A stretch of 64,000 nt of DNA from JAHFUI01 sp039931615 (GTDB taxonomy: Bacteria; Acidobacteriota; Vicinamibacteria; Vicinamibacterales; CAVVIG01): NCBI GenBank assembly GCA_039931615.1, contig JBDTRR010000012.1:1-64000 (forward strand). Direction: 5' to 3'. The translations under genes were made by a program, and so were the position numbers. Of this stretch, positions 1 through 8,881 are shown piece by piece (the first letter of the stretch is position 1; every line of letters starts with the position of its first letter). Under the pieces are notes generated by a model. The model saw only the letters and a list, made by a program, of their open reading frames with translations. It did not search any database and was not told the DNA's origin.

Positions 1-118
1 AGGTGCGATCGGGATCGAAGATGGTCGTGCCGGTCGGGAAGACGGTCTGCGCTATGAGCGTGGCCGTGACCACGCATCCCAGTGCCACCAGGACGCCCGC
101 GCGGATGAGACGCGTCAT
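1..118 (-). CDS. Arylsulfotransferase-like protein, N-terminal part (cut by window edge)
   Basis: Only the first 39 codons lie in the window. ATG at 118-116 follows a good ribosome site (GAGGTAAC about 8 bases upstream). The peptide begins with a signal sequence (MTRLIRAGVLVALGCVV, then an AQ cleavage-like site) and continues TVFPTGTTIFDPDR, which resembles the mature start of exported arylsulfotransferase (ASST) proteins. The family call rests on this short stretch and is tentative; the export signal is clear. It follows a metallo-hydrolase remnant on the same strand and may have shared its transcript. Confidence 0.4.
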   Translation of the reverse strand, partial: MTRLIRAGVLVALGCVVTATLIAQTVFPTGTTIFDPDRT

Positions 119-135
119 CGTTGTTACCTCACTGA

Positions 136-431
136 TCATCGCGATGCCGGCGGTGGCGGCGCGGGGAAATACATGACAATCCGGTCGTTCAACGTGAACT
201 CCATCGCGAGCAGCGGATACTGGCGCAATACATTCAGGTTGTGTGTGCTTCGCTGAGCGAGAACTGCGGATCGATGAGCAGGATGTCCTTCTCGCCGATG
301 ACCAGTGTCGAATTGACGTCATAGCCGACCTGACCGCGGCCGGTGTGGACCTTCAGTGTGAATTCCGATTGGGCTTGCGGTGCGGTCGCAAACGCGAGCG
401 CCAGCAGCGCACAGGCCGGCATTTTCAGCAT
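136..431 (-). pseudogene. MBL-fold metallo-hydrolase with internal deletion
   Basis: ATG at 431 starts a signal peptide (MLKMPACALLALAFATAPQAQ) followed by the first strands of a periplasmic metallo-beta-lactamase-fold protein (GYDVNSTLVIGEKDILLIDPQF, read as two parts: GYDVNSTLVIGEK and DILLIDPQF). The frame stops at 234-236 after SEAHTT. Directly after it, in another frame, comes a C-terminal segment (VLRQYPLLAMEFTLNDRI, then VMYFPAPPPPASR, stop 136-138). I recall family members ending with a YP-x-L-x-MEFTLNDRI-like tail, so this looks like one gene whose middle, including the HxHxDH zinc site, has been removed. It cannot encode an active hydrolase. Confidence 0.55.
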
Positions 432-828
432 CGAGTGCTCCCTCCGTCGGATCCGAAGTATCTCACCGTCCTGGGACCGGCGCGGTCAAATTCCCGGCAA
501 AGCGCGCCCGCTCGTGCGTGCGGGACGCGGCCGTCCGTACAATCGCGGCGCACGATGGGACGAAGGCTGCGAACGCGCCCGACACGCAGAGCCCGGCTTC
601 GTCGCGATGGCCCGATGACGCTGGCGTCTTCGAGTACGCCTGCCAAACCTCCGCTGCCGCGAAACCAAACGTCGTCCTGAATCGTGACGAGGGGAAACTA
701 CGGCCTCATCGACGGTAGCTCCTTTCCGATTTGATTTTTTTTTGAGCGCCGCAGGTTCCGCGTTGACATAGGCTCAGCGGCGTTGGCAGCCGAGCCGGTC
801 GGTCACTCGATCACTGAGGAGCCTCCGC
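432..828. other. Intergenic region between divergent genes
   Basis: 397 bases between the metallo-hydrolase remnant (leftward) and the TonB-type receptor (rightward). I see no convincing gene. There is a T-rich tract at about 725-745. A TTGACA hexamer sits at 765-770 but has no good -10 partner. A ribosome site (TGAGGAG) at about 814-820 serves the receptor. No GGCA-N6-TTGC element was found here. Confidence 0.5.
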
Positions 829-3800
829 ATGCCTGAGTCGCGACAGATTCTGCTCGTCGTCTCGATGATCCTGGCGCTGCCGTTGTCCGCATACGCGCAA
901 GCGTCAATCTCCGGCGTCATCAAAGATGCGTCCGGCGCCGTTCTGCCCGGTGTCACCGTCGAAGCGGCGAGCCCGGTCCTGATCGAGAAGGTACGAACCG
1001 CGGTCACCGATGGCGATGGCCAGTACCGCATCGTCGATCTGCGGGCCGGAACCTACTCCGTGACGTTTGCGCTGACGGGCTTCAACGCCGCCCGGCGCGA
1101 AGGGATCGAGCTGACCGGGTCCTTTAACGCGACCGTGAACGGCGAGCTCAAGATCGGTGCGATTGCCGAGACCATCACCGTCACCGCCGAGTCGCCGATC
1201 GTCGACACCCAGAGCGTCCGGAGGCAGACGACGATGAGCAACGAACTCATCACGTCGATCCCGTCCTCTCGCGCCTACGCAGGCCTCATGCAGCTGATGC
1301 CGAATACGACCGTGGCGGCGGGGGCCGCATCGGACGTGCAGGTGATACCCGGCATGGTCGTGTTCGGCGGCGCCGGCGGACGCGGTAACGAAGGCCGCCT
1401 GCAGCTGGACGGGATCAGCGTCGGGTCGGCATTCAACGGCGGCGGCGTCTCGGGGTACATCGCCGACGTCGGCAACGCGCAGGAGGTCGCGATGACGAGC
1501 TCGGGCGGCCTCGGCGAAGCCGAAGTCGGCGGACCGTCGATCAACGTCGTCCCGAAGACCGGCGGCAACGCGGTGAAAGGCAGCGTGTATCTGTCCGGCG
1601 TGACGAAGGGGATGATCGGCAGCAACTACAGCGACGACCTCAAGGCTCGAGGCCTGGTGACGCCTGGCGCCAACCTGAAGGTCTGGGACCACAACGGCGC
1701 CGTCGGCGGACCGATCAAGAAGGATCGGTTGTGGTTCTTCTACACCTTGCGCGACGAGGGCAACCATCAGACCGTGCCCGGGATGTTCGCGAACCTCAAC
1801 GCGGGCGATCCGACCAAGTGGACGTACGCGCCCGATCTCAATCGGCCCGCCGTCCAGGCTGCGTCATTCCGCACGACCTCGCTGCGGCTCACCGCGCAGG
1901 CCACGCCGCGCAACCAGGTCCGCGTCTTCTGGGATGAGCAGATGCCGTGCGAAGGCGCCGCGTGGCCGGGCTCGACGGCCAAAGCCTGCCGCCAGTCGGG
2001 CAACAACGAGATCATCGCCGGTGGCACCGCGGCGCCAACGCCGGCGGCCTCCGCGACGGCCGCACCGGAAACCGCGTCGTACCGCGATTACGGGACGCGC
2101 TTCCGGCAGGTCTCGTACCAGTCACCGATCACGAGCCGTCTCCTCGCCGAAGCGAGCGTCGGCAACTACGCGAGCCGGTATCTCGGCAACACGATGCCCG
2201 GCAGTCCCGCCTTCGACTTCATTCAGGTCACGGAACAGTGCGCCGCCGGGTGCCCGGCCAACGACAACCGCGCGGGCTTGGTGTACCGGGGCGGCACCTT
2301 TGCACAGGGCTCGTACTGGCAGGGGTCGAACAACTGGCGCGCCTCGTTGTCGTACGTCGAGGGCAAGCACTCGATGAAATTCGGTTATCAGGGCGGATAC
2401 CTGATGCAAAACAGCTTCCCCTACACGAACAGCCAGTTCATGACCTTCCGCGTGAACAACGGCGTGCCGAATCAGATCAACGAGATCATCGATTACAACG
2501 CGGTCCTGCAGCGCGTCCAATACAACGCGTACTACGCGCAGGATCAGTGGACGATGGGCCGGATCACACTGCAGGGGGCCCTGCGGTTCGATCGCGCGAC
2601 CAGTATCTTCCCGGAGGCCACGATCGGCGGCGTTCGCTTCCTGCCGACGGTCATTTCGTTCCCGGAAACCAAGGGTGTCGATGCGTACAAGGACCTGACG
2701 CCGCGCGGCGGCGCCGCGATCGATCTCTTCGGCGACGGCAAGACGGCGCTCAAGTTCAACTTCGGCCGCTACCTCGAGGCGGCGCAGAACGGCGGCCTCT
2801 TCAGCGCCAGCCGTCCTGCGGGGCGGGTCTCGACGACGGCGTCGCGCACGTGGACCGACTTCAACGGCAACTTCAGGCCCGACTGCGACCTGCTGAACAA
2901 CGCGGCGCAGACGGTGGTCGGCGGCGATTTTTGCGGCTCCGTCGCGAACACCAACTTCGGCAAGAGCGTGTTCGACTCGACGCAGGATCCGGCAACCTTC
3001 AGCGGCTGGGGCGTCCGCTCGGGCGACTGGCAGTGGGGCGCGTCGGTTCAGCGGCAGATTGCGCCGCGGGTGTCGGTCGAGCTCAGCTACCTCCGCCGCT
3101 GGCTGGTGAATTTCGTCGTCACCGACAACCTCGCGATCGCCGCGAGCGAATACGACAGGTTCACCATCAACGCACCGGTCGACGCGCGGCTCCCGGACGG
3201 CGGCGGCTATGCCATCCCGGGCCCGCTATACAACGTGAGCGTGCCGAAATCGTCGGTCGCGGCCAACAACTACGTGACGCTCGATTCCTTCAGTGCCCCC
3301 GGCCAGGGCAACTACACCCGACAGAACCAGATCTCGAATGCGATCGCGCTCAACGTCAGCGCGAGGCCGGCGAAGGGCTTCGTCATTCAGGGCGGGTTCA
3401 ACACGAACAACACGTCGTTTGACGCCTGCGCGCTCCACGCGCAGATTCCCGAGTTCACCGTCGCCGGCTTGCTCGGCCCGACCAATCCGTACTGCAGTTA
3501 CAACACGGGCTGGATCACGCGCGTCACGGCGCTCGGCTCCTACACGATTCCGCGGATCGACGCGCTGATCGGCGCGACCATGCGCAGCGATAAGGGCGGC
3601 ATGCTCGCGGCGAACTGGGCGGCGCCGAACTCGGCCATCGCGCCGTCGCTCGGCCGGAACCTCTCGAACAACGCGCCGAACGCCACGGTCAATCTGATCA
3701 CCCCGGGGACGTTGTACGGCGACCGCGTGAACGAGCTGGACCTGCGGCTGGCAAAGATCATCCGCGTCGGCCGCGTGCGAACCAACGTCGGCTTGGATAT

Positions 3801-3945
3801 CTATAACGTGTTCAACAGCGCGCCGGTGTTGACGTATAACCAGACGTTCGTGGCGGCGACAGCCACCTCGGCCGGGAGTTGGCTGACACCGAACTCGGTG
3901 CTGCAGCCGCGGTTCTTCAAGGTGAGTGCCCAGATCGACTTCTAG
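829..3945 (+). CDS. TonB-dependent outer-membrane receptor with carboxypeptidase-regulatory domain (Oar-like)
   Basis: 1038 residues. A signal peptide (residues 1-24, LPLSAYAQA cleavage region) is followed by a carboxypeptidase-regulatory-like domain (about 25-110: SGVIKDASGAVLPGVTVEA, DGDGQYRIVDLRAGTYSV), a plug domain (about 115-260) and a long beta-barrel ending in phenylalanine (VSAQIDF), as outer-membrane barrels do. ATG 829 follows TGAGGAG. Proteins of this build are strongly expanded in Acidobacteriota; some import large substrates and others have adhesion-like roles, and the substrate here cannot be told. No partner lipoprotein (SusD type) is adjacent. It may be followed by the lipocalin-like gene at 4136, but a 190-base gap argues for separate transcription. 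Confidence 0.9.
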   Translation: MPESRQILLVVSMILALPLSAYAQASISGVIKDASGAVLPGVTVEAASPVLIEKVRTAVTDGDGQYRIVDLRAGTYSVTFALTGFNAARREGIELTGSFNATVNGELKIGAIAETITVTAESPIVDTQSVRRQTTMSNELITSIPSSRAYAGLMQLMPNTTVAAGAASDVQVIPGMVVFGGAGGRGNEGRLQLDGISVGSAFNGGGVSGYIADVGNAQEVAMTSSGGLGEAEVGGPSINVVPKTGGNAVKGSVYLSGVTKGMIGSNYSDDLKARGLVTPGANLKVWDHNGAVGGPIKKDRLWFFYTLRDEGNHQTVPGMFANLNAGDPTKWTYAPDLNRPAVQAASFRTTSLRLTAQATPRNQVRVFWDEQMPCEGAAWPGSTAKACRQSGNNEIIAGGTAAPTPAASATAAPETASYRDYGTRFRQVSYQSPITSRLLAEASVGNYASRYLGNTMPGSPAFDFIQVTEQCAAGCPANDNRAGLVYRGGTFAQGSYWQGSNNWRASLSYVEGKHSMKFGYQGGYLMQNSFPYTNSQFMTFRVNNGVPNQINEIIDYNAVLQRVQYNAYYAQDQWTMGRITLQGALRFDRATSIFPEATIGGVRFLPTVISFPETKGVDAYKDLTPRGGAAIDLFGDGKTALKFNFGRYLEAAQNGGLFSASRPAGRVSTTASRTWTDFNGNFRPDCDLLNNAAQTVVGGDFCGSVANTNFGKSVFDSTQDPATFSGWGVRSGDWQWGASVQRQIAPRVSVELSYLRRWLVNFVVTDNLAIAASEYDRFTINAPVDARLPDGGGYAIPGPLYNVSVPKSSVAANNYVTLDSFSAPGQGNYTRQNQISNAIALNVSARPAKGFVIQGGFNTNNTSFDACALHAQIPEFTVAGLLGPTNPYCSYNTGWITRVTALGSYTIPRIDALIGATMRSDKGGMLAANWAAPNSAIAPSLGRNLSNNAPNATVNLITPGTLYGDRVNELDLRLAKIIRVGRVRTNVGLDIYNVFNSAPVLTYNQTFVAATATSAGSWLTPNSVLQPRFFKVSAQIDF

Positions 3946-4135
3946 GCACGGGGAACACGAAGGGCTGCTCAATGCACGAAGGGCACGATCGAGGCGCAGA
4001 AGAAGTTCTTGGTGGACACGCTCGGCGGACCGCGATGAAGTTCGGGCCGGACAATCGAGGGGCTTCGAGCGATCCCGTAACACGTGGAAGCGTCCAGTGG
4101 ATTTCTCACCTGAAACGCGCACGGAGGCCTGAACG

Positions 4136-5212
4136 ATGAGACGCAAGGCATTGGTCGTCGGCGCAATTCTCCTGCTGGCCGTTTCGCGACGGCCCCAGGC
4201 GCAGCAACCGACCGCCTTCTCCCCGGCTGACCTCGTGGGGACATGGACGCTTGACTCGGCTGAGCCCGCCGACGGCGCTGGGGCGCGAGGACGCGGCGCT
4301 GGCGCTCCCGCCGCCGCTCAAGGCGATGGCGCAGGTCGGGGAGTCCGCGGCGAGGGCGCCCCAGTCGCCGGTCGCGGAGGCGGCGGACGCGGCGGGAGTC
4401 TCAAGGGCCTCCTGATCTTCGATGGCGCCGGGCACGCGTTCGAAATGATCACCCGCGCCACCCTGCCGCAACCAGCCGGGGTGCAGCCTCCGCTCACCGA
4501 TCAGCAGCTGCGGTTCGCGATGTCGGGCGGCTTCTGGGGCAGCTACAGAGTGGACGGACAGAAGAAGATGCTGACCTTCCAGACGGAAGGCGCGGTCAGC
4601 CCGAACATGATGGGCCGCGAGCTAACGCGGTCGTTCGAGTTGGCCGGCGATCGCCTGACGGTCATCTACGGCGGCAGCGAACACTACGCGCCGGCGGGCA
4701 CGAAATGGACGTTCGAGCGGGTCCCCACCGTCGACAATGTGCTGGCGCCGACCTATCGGAAGGTGATCGGATTCTGGCAGCACGTCGTCGAGAAGCGTGT
4801 GAACCTGACGACCGGCGCCACGCTCTCGGAAACCCGCCGCGCGCCGAGCATCATCGTCTACTCCGCATCCGGGTACGTCGGAGTCCACTTTCCGCCGCTC
4901 AACCGGCAGAAATTTGCCGCTGACGCGCCCACCGACGCGGAAGCTCGCGCCGCGCTCTCGGGCTACGTCGGCTACTTCGGCGCGTTGAGTGTGTACCCGA
5001 ACATGGTGTTTCACCAGATTCTCGCGGGGATCAGCTTCACCGGCGGCACCACGTTGAAGCGGCCGATCGAGATGTCGGCGGCGGGAGACGAAGTCACGAT
5101 CAAGTTCCCCGTGAACCCCAACCAGCAGGGTCAGCAGACGACGACATGGGTCACGCTGCGCCGACTGAGCGGCGAGAAAGAGATGGTCCCGTCGCGGGCT
5201 GCCGGAAAATAG
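4136..5212 (+). CDS. Exported lipocalin-like domain protein
   Basis: 358 residues with a signal peptide (MRRKALVVGAILLLAV to QAQQP). The mature start FSPADLVGTWTLDSAE and the C-terminal half (RAPSIIVYSASGYVGVHF, ALSGYVGYFGALSVYP) match the lipocalin-like family of small-molecule-binding barrels often found in Acidobacteriota and Proteobacteria. An Ala/Gly/Arg-rich low-complexity insert at about residues 45-90 interrupts the first repeat (LKGLLIFDGAGHAFEM follows it). The ATG follows GGAGGCC. Ligand unknown. Confidence 0.75.
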   Translation: MRRKALVVGAILLLAVSRRPQAQQPTAFSPADLVGTWTLDSAEPADGAGARGRGAGAPAAAQGDGAGRGVRGEGAPVAGRGGGGRGGSLKGLLIFDGAGHAFEMITRATLPQPAGVQPPLTDQQLRFAMSGGFWGSYRVDGQKKMLTFQTEGAVSPNMMGRELTRSFELAGDRLTVIYGGSEHYAPAGTKWTFERVPTVDNVLAPTYRKVIGFWQHVVEKRVNLTTGATLSETRRAPSIIVYSASGYVGVHFPPLNRQKFAADAPTDAEARAALSGYVGYFGALSVYPNMVFHQILAGISFTGGTTLKRPIEMSAAGDEVTIKFPVNPNQQGQQTTTWVTLRRLSGEKEMVPSRAAGK

Positions 5213-5340
5213 CGCAGCAGCGACCAGGCTTCCTTCGATCTAAACCAGACCTTGGTGGCCAACGGATCCTGGCTGCTGCCGACCGGCATCCTGGGGGCGC
5301 GGTTCGCGAGGATCACCGGCCTGGTGTGCCGACGAATTAT

Positions 5341-5416
5341 GAGCGTCGCGGCCGCGGATTTGTTCGCATTGCTGCGAAATACTCCCCACGTCCCGCCGTG
5401 ACGTGCTCGGCCGTCC
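5341..5416. promoter_or_regulatory. Tandem GGAA/TTCC palindromes inside a duplicated 76-bp segment
   Basis: Box 1 GCGGATTTGTTCGCA (5354-5368) and box 2 TGCGAAATACTCCCCA (5373-5388) lie about 20 bp centre to centre. The whole segment aligns base by base with 23862-23939, which carries the equivalent pair upstream of the Nfn-like gene. It is a candidate sigma-54 activator site; the nearest rightward sigma-54 promoter is 5778-5792, about 390 bp away. A reading frame also crosses it (ATG at 5339), but conservation of the palindromes fits a binding site better than a peptide. Confidence 0.5.
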
Positions 5417-5441
5417 GGCTGGATCTGACGCCCTGCCGCGG

Positions 5442-5660
5442 TCATTGAGGTCGAGGGAGCCGCGAGGCCAGGACGAGCACAACCATGCCGACGATGGCCG
5501 TCGTCGGCTGCATCCACGCGCTTCCCTCGAGCCATTCCGTTGGGACGCCAGGAGCGCCCGCCAGTCCATAGTAACCGCCACCGAACGCGTTCAAGGCGCC
5601 GAAGGCCAGTAGACCTCCGAGCGGGTAGCGGATCGCCGGCCGCTGCGCCTTTCCAATCAT
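5442..5660 (-). CDS. Small two-segment membrane protein
   Basis: 72 residues from ATG 5660. Two hydrophobic stretches flank a Gly-rich turn (YPLGGLLAFGALNAFGGGYY and TTAIVGMVVLVLASRL). I recall similar proteins (LNAFGGGYYGLAGAPGVPTEWLEGS-like, split here as LNAFGGGYYG and VPTEWLEGS) as conserved membrane proteins of unknown function, usually with a longer second helix region. The junction at SAWMQPTT may mark a deletion. No strong ribosome site is visible, so this may be a remnant. Confidence 0.5.
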   Translation of the reverse strand: MIGKAQRPAIRYPLGGLLAFGALNAFGGGYYGLAGAPGVPTEWLEGSAWMQPTTAIVGMVVLVLASRLPRPQ

Positions 5661-5777
5661 GGGTCTCCGGCCGTTGGGACGCGAAGGCGAGTCGTTGGAT
5701 AGAGCACGCTTTGTACCGTTGGCGGAAGACCACGAGGTAGCTGGCCGGCGCGTCCGGCCCTGGTGGGGTCGCTCACT

Positions 5778-5792
5778 CGGCATCGCTCTTGC
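5778..5792 (+). promoter_or_regulatory. Sigma-54 promoter for the 5855 gene
   Basis: CGGCATCGCTCTTGC matches the -24/-12 consensus exactly at GGCA and TTGC with 6-base spacing. Predicted transcription start is about 5804, giving a 51-base leader to ATG 5855. Confidence 0.75.
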
Positions 5793-5803
5793 GCAGTGAC
5801 TCT

Positions 5804-5837
5804 GACAGTCAAGGTTGACTGCCGGAATTCAGTCAAC
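5804..5837 (+). promoter_or_regulatory. Triple TTGACTG/CAGTCAA inverted repeat in the 5' leader
   Basis: CAGTCAA (5806-5812), TTGACTG (5815-5821) and CAGTCAA (5830-5836) alternate orientation. The second and third form a perfect hairpin with 8-base arms (GTTGACTG and CAGTCAAC, 5814-5837) and an 8-base loop, just before the ribosome site GGAGGTG. The hairpin could hide or expose the ribosome site, or the repeats could be an operator. Confidence 0.5.
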
Positions 5838-5854
5838 GGACGTGGAGGTGCCCG

Positions 5855-6178
5855 ATGGAACGCACTGATAACCCTGTCACGTGTCATTGGTTGACGCCGA
5901 CCCGGATCATGCCGTCTCCCTATTCGTTTGAGGCAGGCGGCCGGCCGTGGAGCTGCCTGCGCGACGGCTGCCCGCGTCCCCTGGATGCGAAAGAGCTCCA
6001 TCAGTGCGCGACGTGCGCGCGCTGGGAGCCGCGCACCTTCGACTCGGTGAAGCGGGATCTGGTGTACGAAGCGTGGGGCGTCGGGGAGGCCGTCCAGGTC
6101 AGCACGACATTCGACGACGTGCGGCGGAAACTGGTGTTGGAGGCGTGGGGAGTCGCGAGCGACACGTCAGCTGGATGA
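5855..6178 (+). CDS. Small cysteine-containing protein with an internal repeat
   Basis: 107 residues; ATG 5855 follows GGAGGTG. The middle has a Cys pattern CLRDGC then CATCARWEPR, possibly a metal-binding knuckle. The C-terminal part is a near-perfect duplication: TFDSVKRDLVYEAWGV (about residues 64-79) and TFDDVRRKLVLEAWGV (about 88-103). No signal peptide. I do not recognise the family. It is preceded by a consensus sigma-54 promoter and so probably belongs to the stress regulon. Translation initiation signals and the repeat argue for a real gene. Confidence 0.6.
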   Translation: MERTDNPVTCHWLTPTRIMPSPYSFEAGGRPWSCLRDGCPRPLDAKELHQCATCARWEPRTFDSVKRDLVYEAWGVGEAVQVSTTFDDVRRKLVLEAWGVASDTSAG

Positions 6179-6197
6179 GTCGACGCGCCTCCTGATC

Positions 6198-6242
6198 GCC
6201 GGGAATCCGCAATATGATCAGGCGATCTGCCGGAAATTCGGC
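6198..6242. promoter_or_regulatory. Tandem GCCGGAA palindromes without an obvious target gene
   Basis: GCCGGGAATCCGC (6198-6210) and TGCCGGAAATTCGGC (6228-6242), followed by GGCTTGCC, align with the pair between the Deg protease and alcohol dehydrogenase genes (30000-30042 plus GGCTTGCC). Here they lie between the 3' ends of two converging genes. No consensus sigma-54 promoter was seen nearby. Confidence 0.45.
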
Positions 6243-6400
6243 GGCTTGCCTTGACCACACGCAAGACGCGCTGAATCCGGGCGCCGATGGCAGGTGTGCG
6301 CAGCAGTCCGCTCCCGAAGATGCAGTTCTGGGCGCGTAAGGCTGAGCGTTGTGCTGCGGCCACGCTGATTTTGTACAAGTACAGCGACCGTACTGCCTGC

Positions 6401-8881
6401 TCACAAACGTTCCGGAGGGATCGGGTGCTCCGCGGACTTCTGACGCGCACGCCAGCGGTGGAAAAGCTTCGACACCTCAATTACCGTGACCGGCCCAAGC
6501 GCCACCAGCAACGTCAGCGCCGCGTCAGCGGCCGAGAGCGGTCCGATGGCAAACACCGCCCGAGCGGCCGGAAGCTGATGGAGCCCGAGCTGCAGCAACA
6601 TCGAGCACAGGACCGCGGTAAGCAGCCGGAGGTTGGTGAACGCGCCCACTTCCCAGAACAGACGGGTCGAACTGCGGGCCGCGAACGCCCGGAACAGCTC
6701 ACCGAACACGAGCGTCGAGAATGTCAGGCCGCGTGCTTCGGGTAGACCGCGGGCATTCAACGCCCACACGAAGACACCCAGGGTTGCGGCAGCCTCCAGC
6801 AAGCCGATCGTGACGACGAAGCGCCATTGCGCGCGGCCCAGCATCGGCTCGTCGGGATGACGGGGTGGCCGCCCGAGGACATCTTCCTCGGGTGGATCGA
6901 AGACCAGGGCGATCGCCGGCAGTCCATCGGTGACGACGTTGATCCAGAGCAGGTGCAACGGCAACAGCGGCAGCGGGAGCCCGCCGACCGCCGCCACGAG
7001 CATCACCGTGAGCTCGGCCGTGTTGCCAGACAGGAGGTAGACGAGCGTCTTGCGGATGTTGTCGAAGATCCCGCGACCTTCGCGGATGGCCGCGACAATG
7101 CTCGCGAAGTTATCATCGGCCAGTACCATGTCCGATGCCTCGCGTGTGACCTCGGTGCCCGTCAGCCCCATGGCGATGCCAATGTGGGCCTCACGGAGCG
7201 CCGGGGCATCGTTGACACCATCACCGGTCATCGCCACGATGGCGCCGCGCCGTTTCCACTCGCGAACAATCGCAATCTTGTTCTCCGGCGTGGCGCGCGC
7301 GTGTACCAGACCGGCCGGCGCGTCGGCGCTGGTCAGGATCCCGAGCTCCCTCGCGATGGCGCGAGCCGTCACGGGGTGGTCTCCGGTGATCATCACGGTG
7401 GTGATGCCGGCGGCCGCTGCGGCGGCGACAGCGTCAATCACCTCGGGGCGGGGCGGGTCGGCCATGCCGATCAGTCCGAGCAGCGTGGCCTGGCGGTCGG
7501 CGCCGGCGGGTGACACCGCGACCGCGAGGATGCGAAGGCCGCGCTCGGCCAGTTGGGCATGGGCGTCAACGGCATCATCCACGCCTGCGACACACAGCGG
7601 GAGGACGCTTTCGAGGGCGCCCTTGATGTAAAGGAACCCGTCGGCGCGCGCGACGGACATCCGCTTCTGCACGGGGTCGAACGGGATCTCCGCGACGCGG
7701 GGATTGGCCGCTTCGATCTCCTCGCGGTGAATCCCACGTTCGGCGGCCGCCATCAGGATCGCCAGCTCGGTGGGATCCCCGATGGCGCGACGGCCATCGC
7801 GCCCCAGCTCCGCGTCGGAGCAGGCCGCTCCCGCCCATAACAGCCGCTCGTGATCGCGACCCCACAGTTCGCGAACGCGCATGACGCCAGTGGTGAGCGT
7901 GCCCGTCTTGTCGGTGCAGATCACCGTCGCGCAGCCGAGCGTTTCGACGGCCGGCAGCCTCCGGATGAGCACGTGGCGGGCGGCCATGCGCTGCACGCCG
8001 ATCGCGAGGGCGATCGTGACCACCGCGGGAAGCCCCTCAGGAATGGCCGCCACCGCCAGCGAGACGGCCGCCATGAACGCCTCCATCGGTGACCACCCGC
8101 GCAGCAGTCCCGCCAGGGCGACCAGGACCACGATGCCGCCGCAGATGTAGAGCAAGGTCTGACTCACGCGCGCAAGACGTCGCTGGAGTGGCGTCTCCGT
8201 ATCTTCTGCGGTGGCCAGGAGCTGGGCGATTCCGCCGAGCTCCGTGTGCATCCCTGTTGCGACCACGTCGCCGAGGCCCGTGCCGGTGGCGATGGCCGTG
8301 CCCATGAACACGAAGTCATGACGTTCCGCGAGCGCCGTGCCAGGCGCCGTCGGTTCGGTGCTCTTCTGGACCGGTGTGCTCTCGCCGGTCAAGGGGGCTT
8401 CGTTCGTGGTCAGGGCGTGAGCGGTGAGCAGGTGCGCGTCGGCCGCGGCGACGTCACCCGCTTCCAACACGAGCAGATCGCCGGGGACGACCGTGGCCGC
8501 TGACACCACGACGCCGTGGCCGTCTCGCAGCACGCGTGCGCGTGGCGCGGTCATCGAACGCAGCGCCATCACCGCGCGCTCGGCCCGGTGTTCCTGCAGG
8601 AACCCGATCGCCGCATTGATCAGCACAATCGCACCGATCGCCATCGCATCGAGCCATTCGCCGACGGCCGCGGACACGACGGTGGCGCCGAGCAGCAGCC
8701 AGATCACCGGACTCGCAAACTGCCGGGTGGCCAGCGTCGATGCTGTGGTCGCCCGCTCGCGCCGGATTTCGTTCGGGCCGACCTCGGCAAGTCGACGCTC
8801 CGCTTCGGTGCTAGAAAGGCCCGTCCGGCGAGGCAATGCAGCCCTCCTTTTCGGCTCCGACGACGCCATGGCAGACTTCAT
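6401..8881 (-). CDS. P-type cation-transporting ATPase, Ca2+/CtpF-like type
   Basis: 826 residues. N-terminal cation-ATPase domain (SSTEAERRLAEVGPNE), actuator motif TGES (EAPLTGESTPVQKS), membrane helix 4 motif IPEGLPA, phosphorylation site CTDKTGTLTTG, KGA of the nucleotide domain and hinge TGDGVNDAP, then four or more C-terminal helices. PEGLPA in helix 4 is typical of P2-type (Ca2+/Mn2+ or monovalent cation) pumps such as CtpF, not of heavy-metal pumps. It sits in the inner membrane and exports a cation using ATP. A near-consensus sigma-54 element on the minus strand (8939-8925, CGGCGTCCGCTTTGT) may drive it. The ion is not determinable from sequence. Confidence 0.9.
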   Translation of the reverse strand: MKSAMASSEPKRRAALPRRTGLSSTEAERRLAEVGPNEIRRERATTASTLATRQFASPVIWLLLGATVVSAAVGEWLDAMAIGAIVLINAAIGFLQEHRAERAVMALRSMTAPRARVLRDGHGVVVSAATVVPGDLLVLEAGDVAAADAHLLTAHALTTNEAPLTGESTPVQKSTEPTAPGTALAERHDFVFMGTAIATGTGLGDVVATGMHTELGGIAQLLATAEDTETPLQRRLARVSQTLLYICGGIVVLVALAGLLRGWSPMEAFMAAVSLAVAAIPEGLPAVVTIALAIGVQRMAARHVLIRRLPAVETLGCATVICTDKTGTLTTGVMRVRELWGRDHERLLWAGAACSDAELGRDGRRAIGDPTELAILMAAAERGIHREEIEAANPRVAEIPFDPVQKRMSVARADGFLYIKGALESVLPLCVAGVDDAVDAHAQLAERGLRILAVAVSPAGADRQATLLGLIGMADPPRPEVIDAVAAAAAAGITTVMITGDHPVTARAIARELGILTSADAPAGLVHARATPENKIAIVREWKRRGAIVAMTGDGVNDAPALREAHIGIAMGLTGTEVTREASDMVLADDNFASIVAAIREGRGIFDNIRKTLVYLLSGNTAELTVMLVAAVGGLPLPLLPLHLLWINVVTDGLPAIALVFDPPEEDVLGRPPRHPDEPMLGRAQWRFVVTIGLLEAAATLGVFVWALNARGLPEARGLTFSTLVFGELFRAFAARSSTRLFWEVGAFTNLRLLTAVLCSMLLQLGLHQLPAARAVFAIGPLSAADAALTLLVALGPVTVIEVSKLFHRWRARQKSAEHPIPPERL

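Noticed and set aside
765..795. TTGACA as a sigma-70 promoter for the receptor at 829
   Set aside because: No acceptable -10 hexamer at 16-18 bases spacing.
904..1767. Long antisense frame inside the TonB receptor
   Set aside because: Arg/Asp/His-rich composition typical of high-GC shadow frames, and the sense strand has a complete receptor. The same reasoning removed 9946-11586, 24892-27285, 15432-17177, 53628-55550 and 62372-63946.
5339..5401. A short peptide frame (MSVAAADLFALLRNTPH) similar to one at 23862
   Set aside because: The same palindrome occurs in other frames and in reverse orientation elsewhere, so similarity at the peptide level is explained by the DNA motif.
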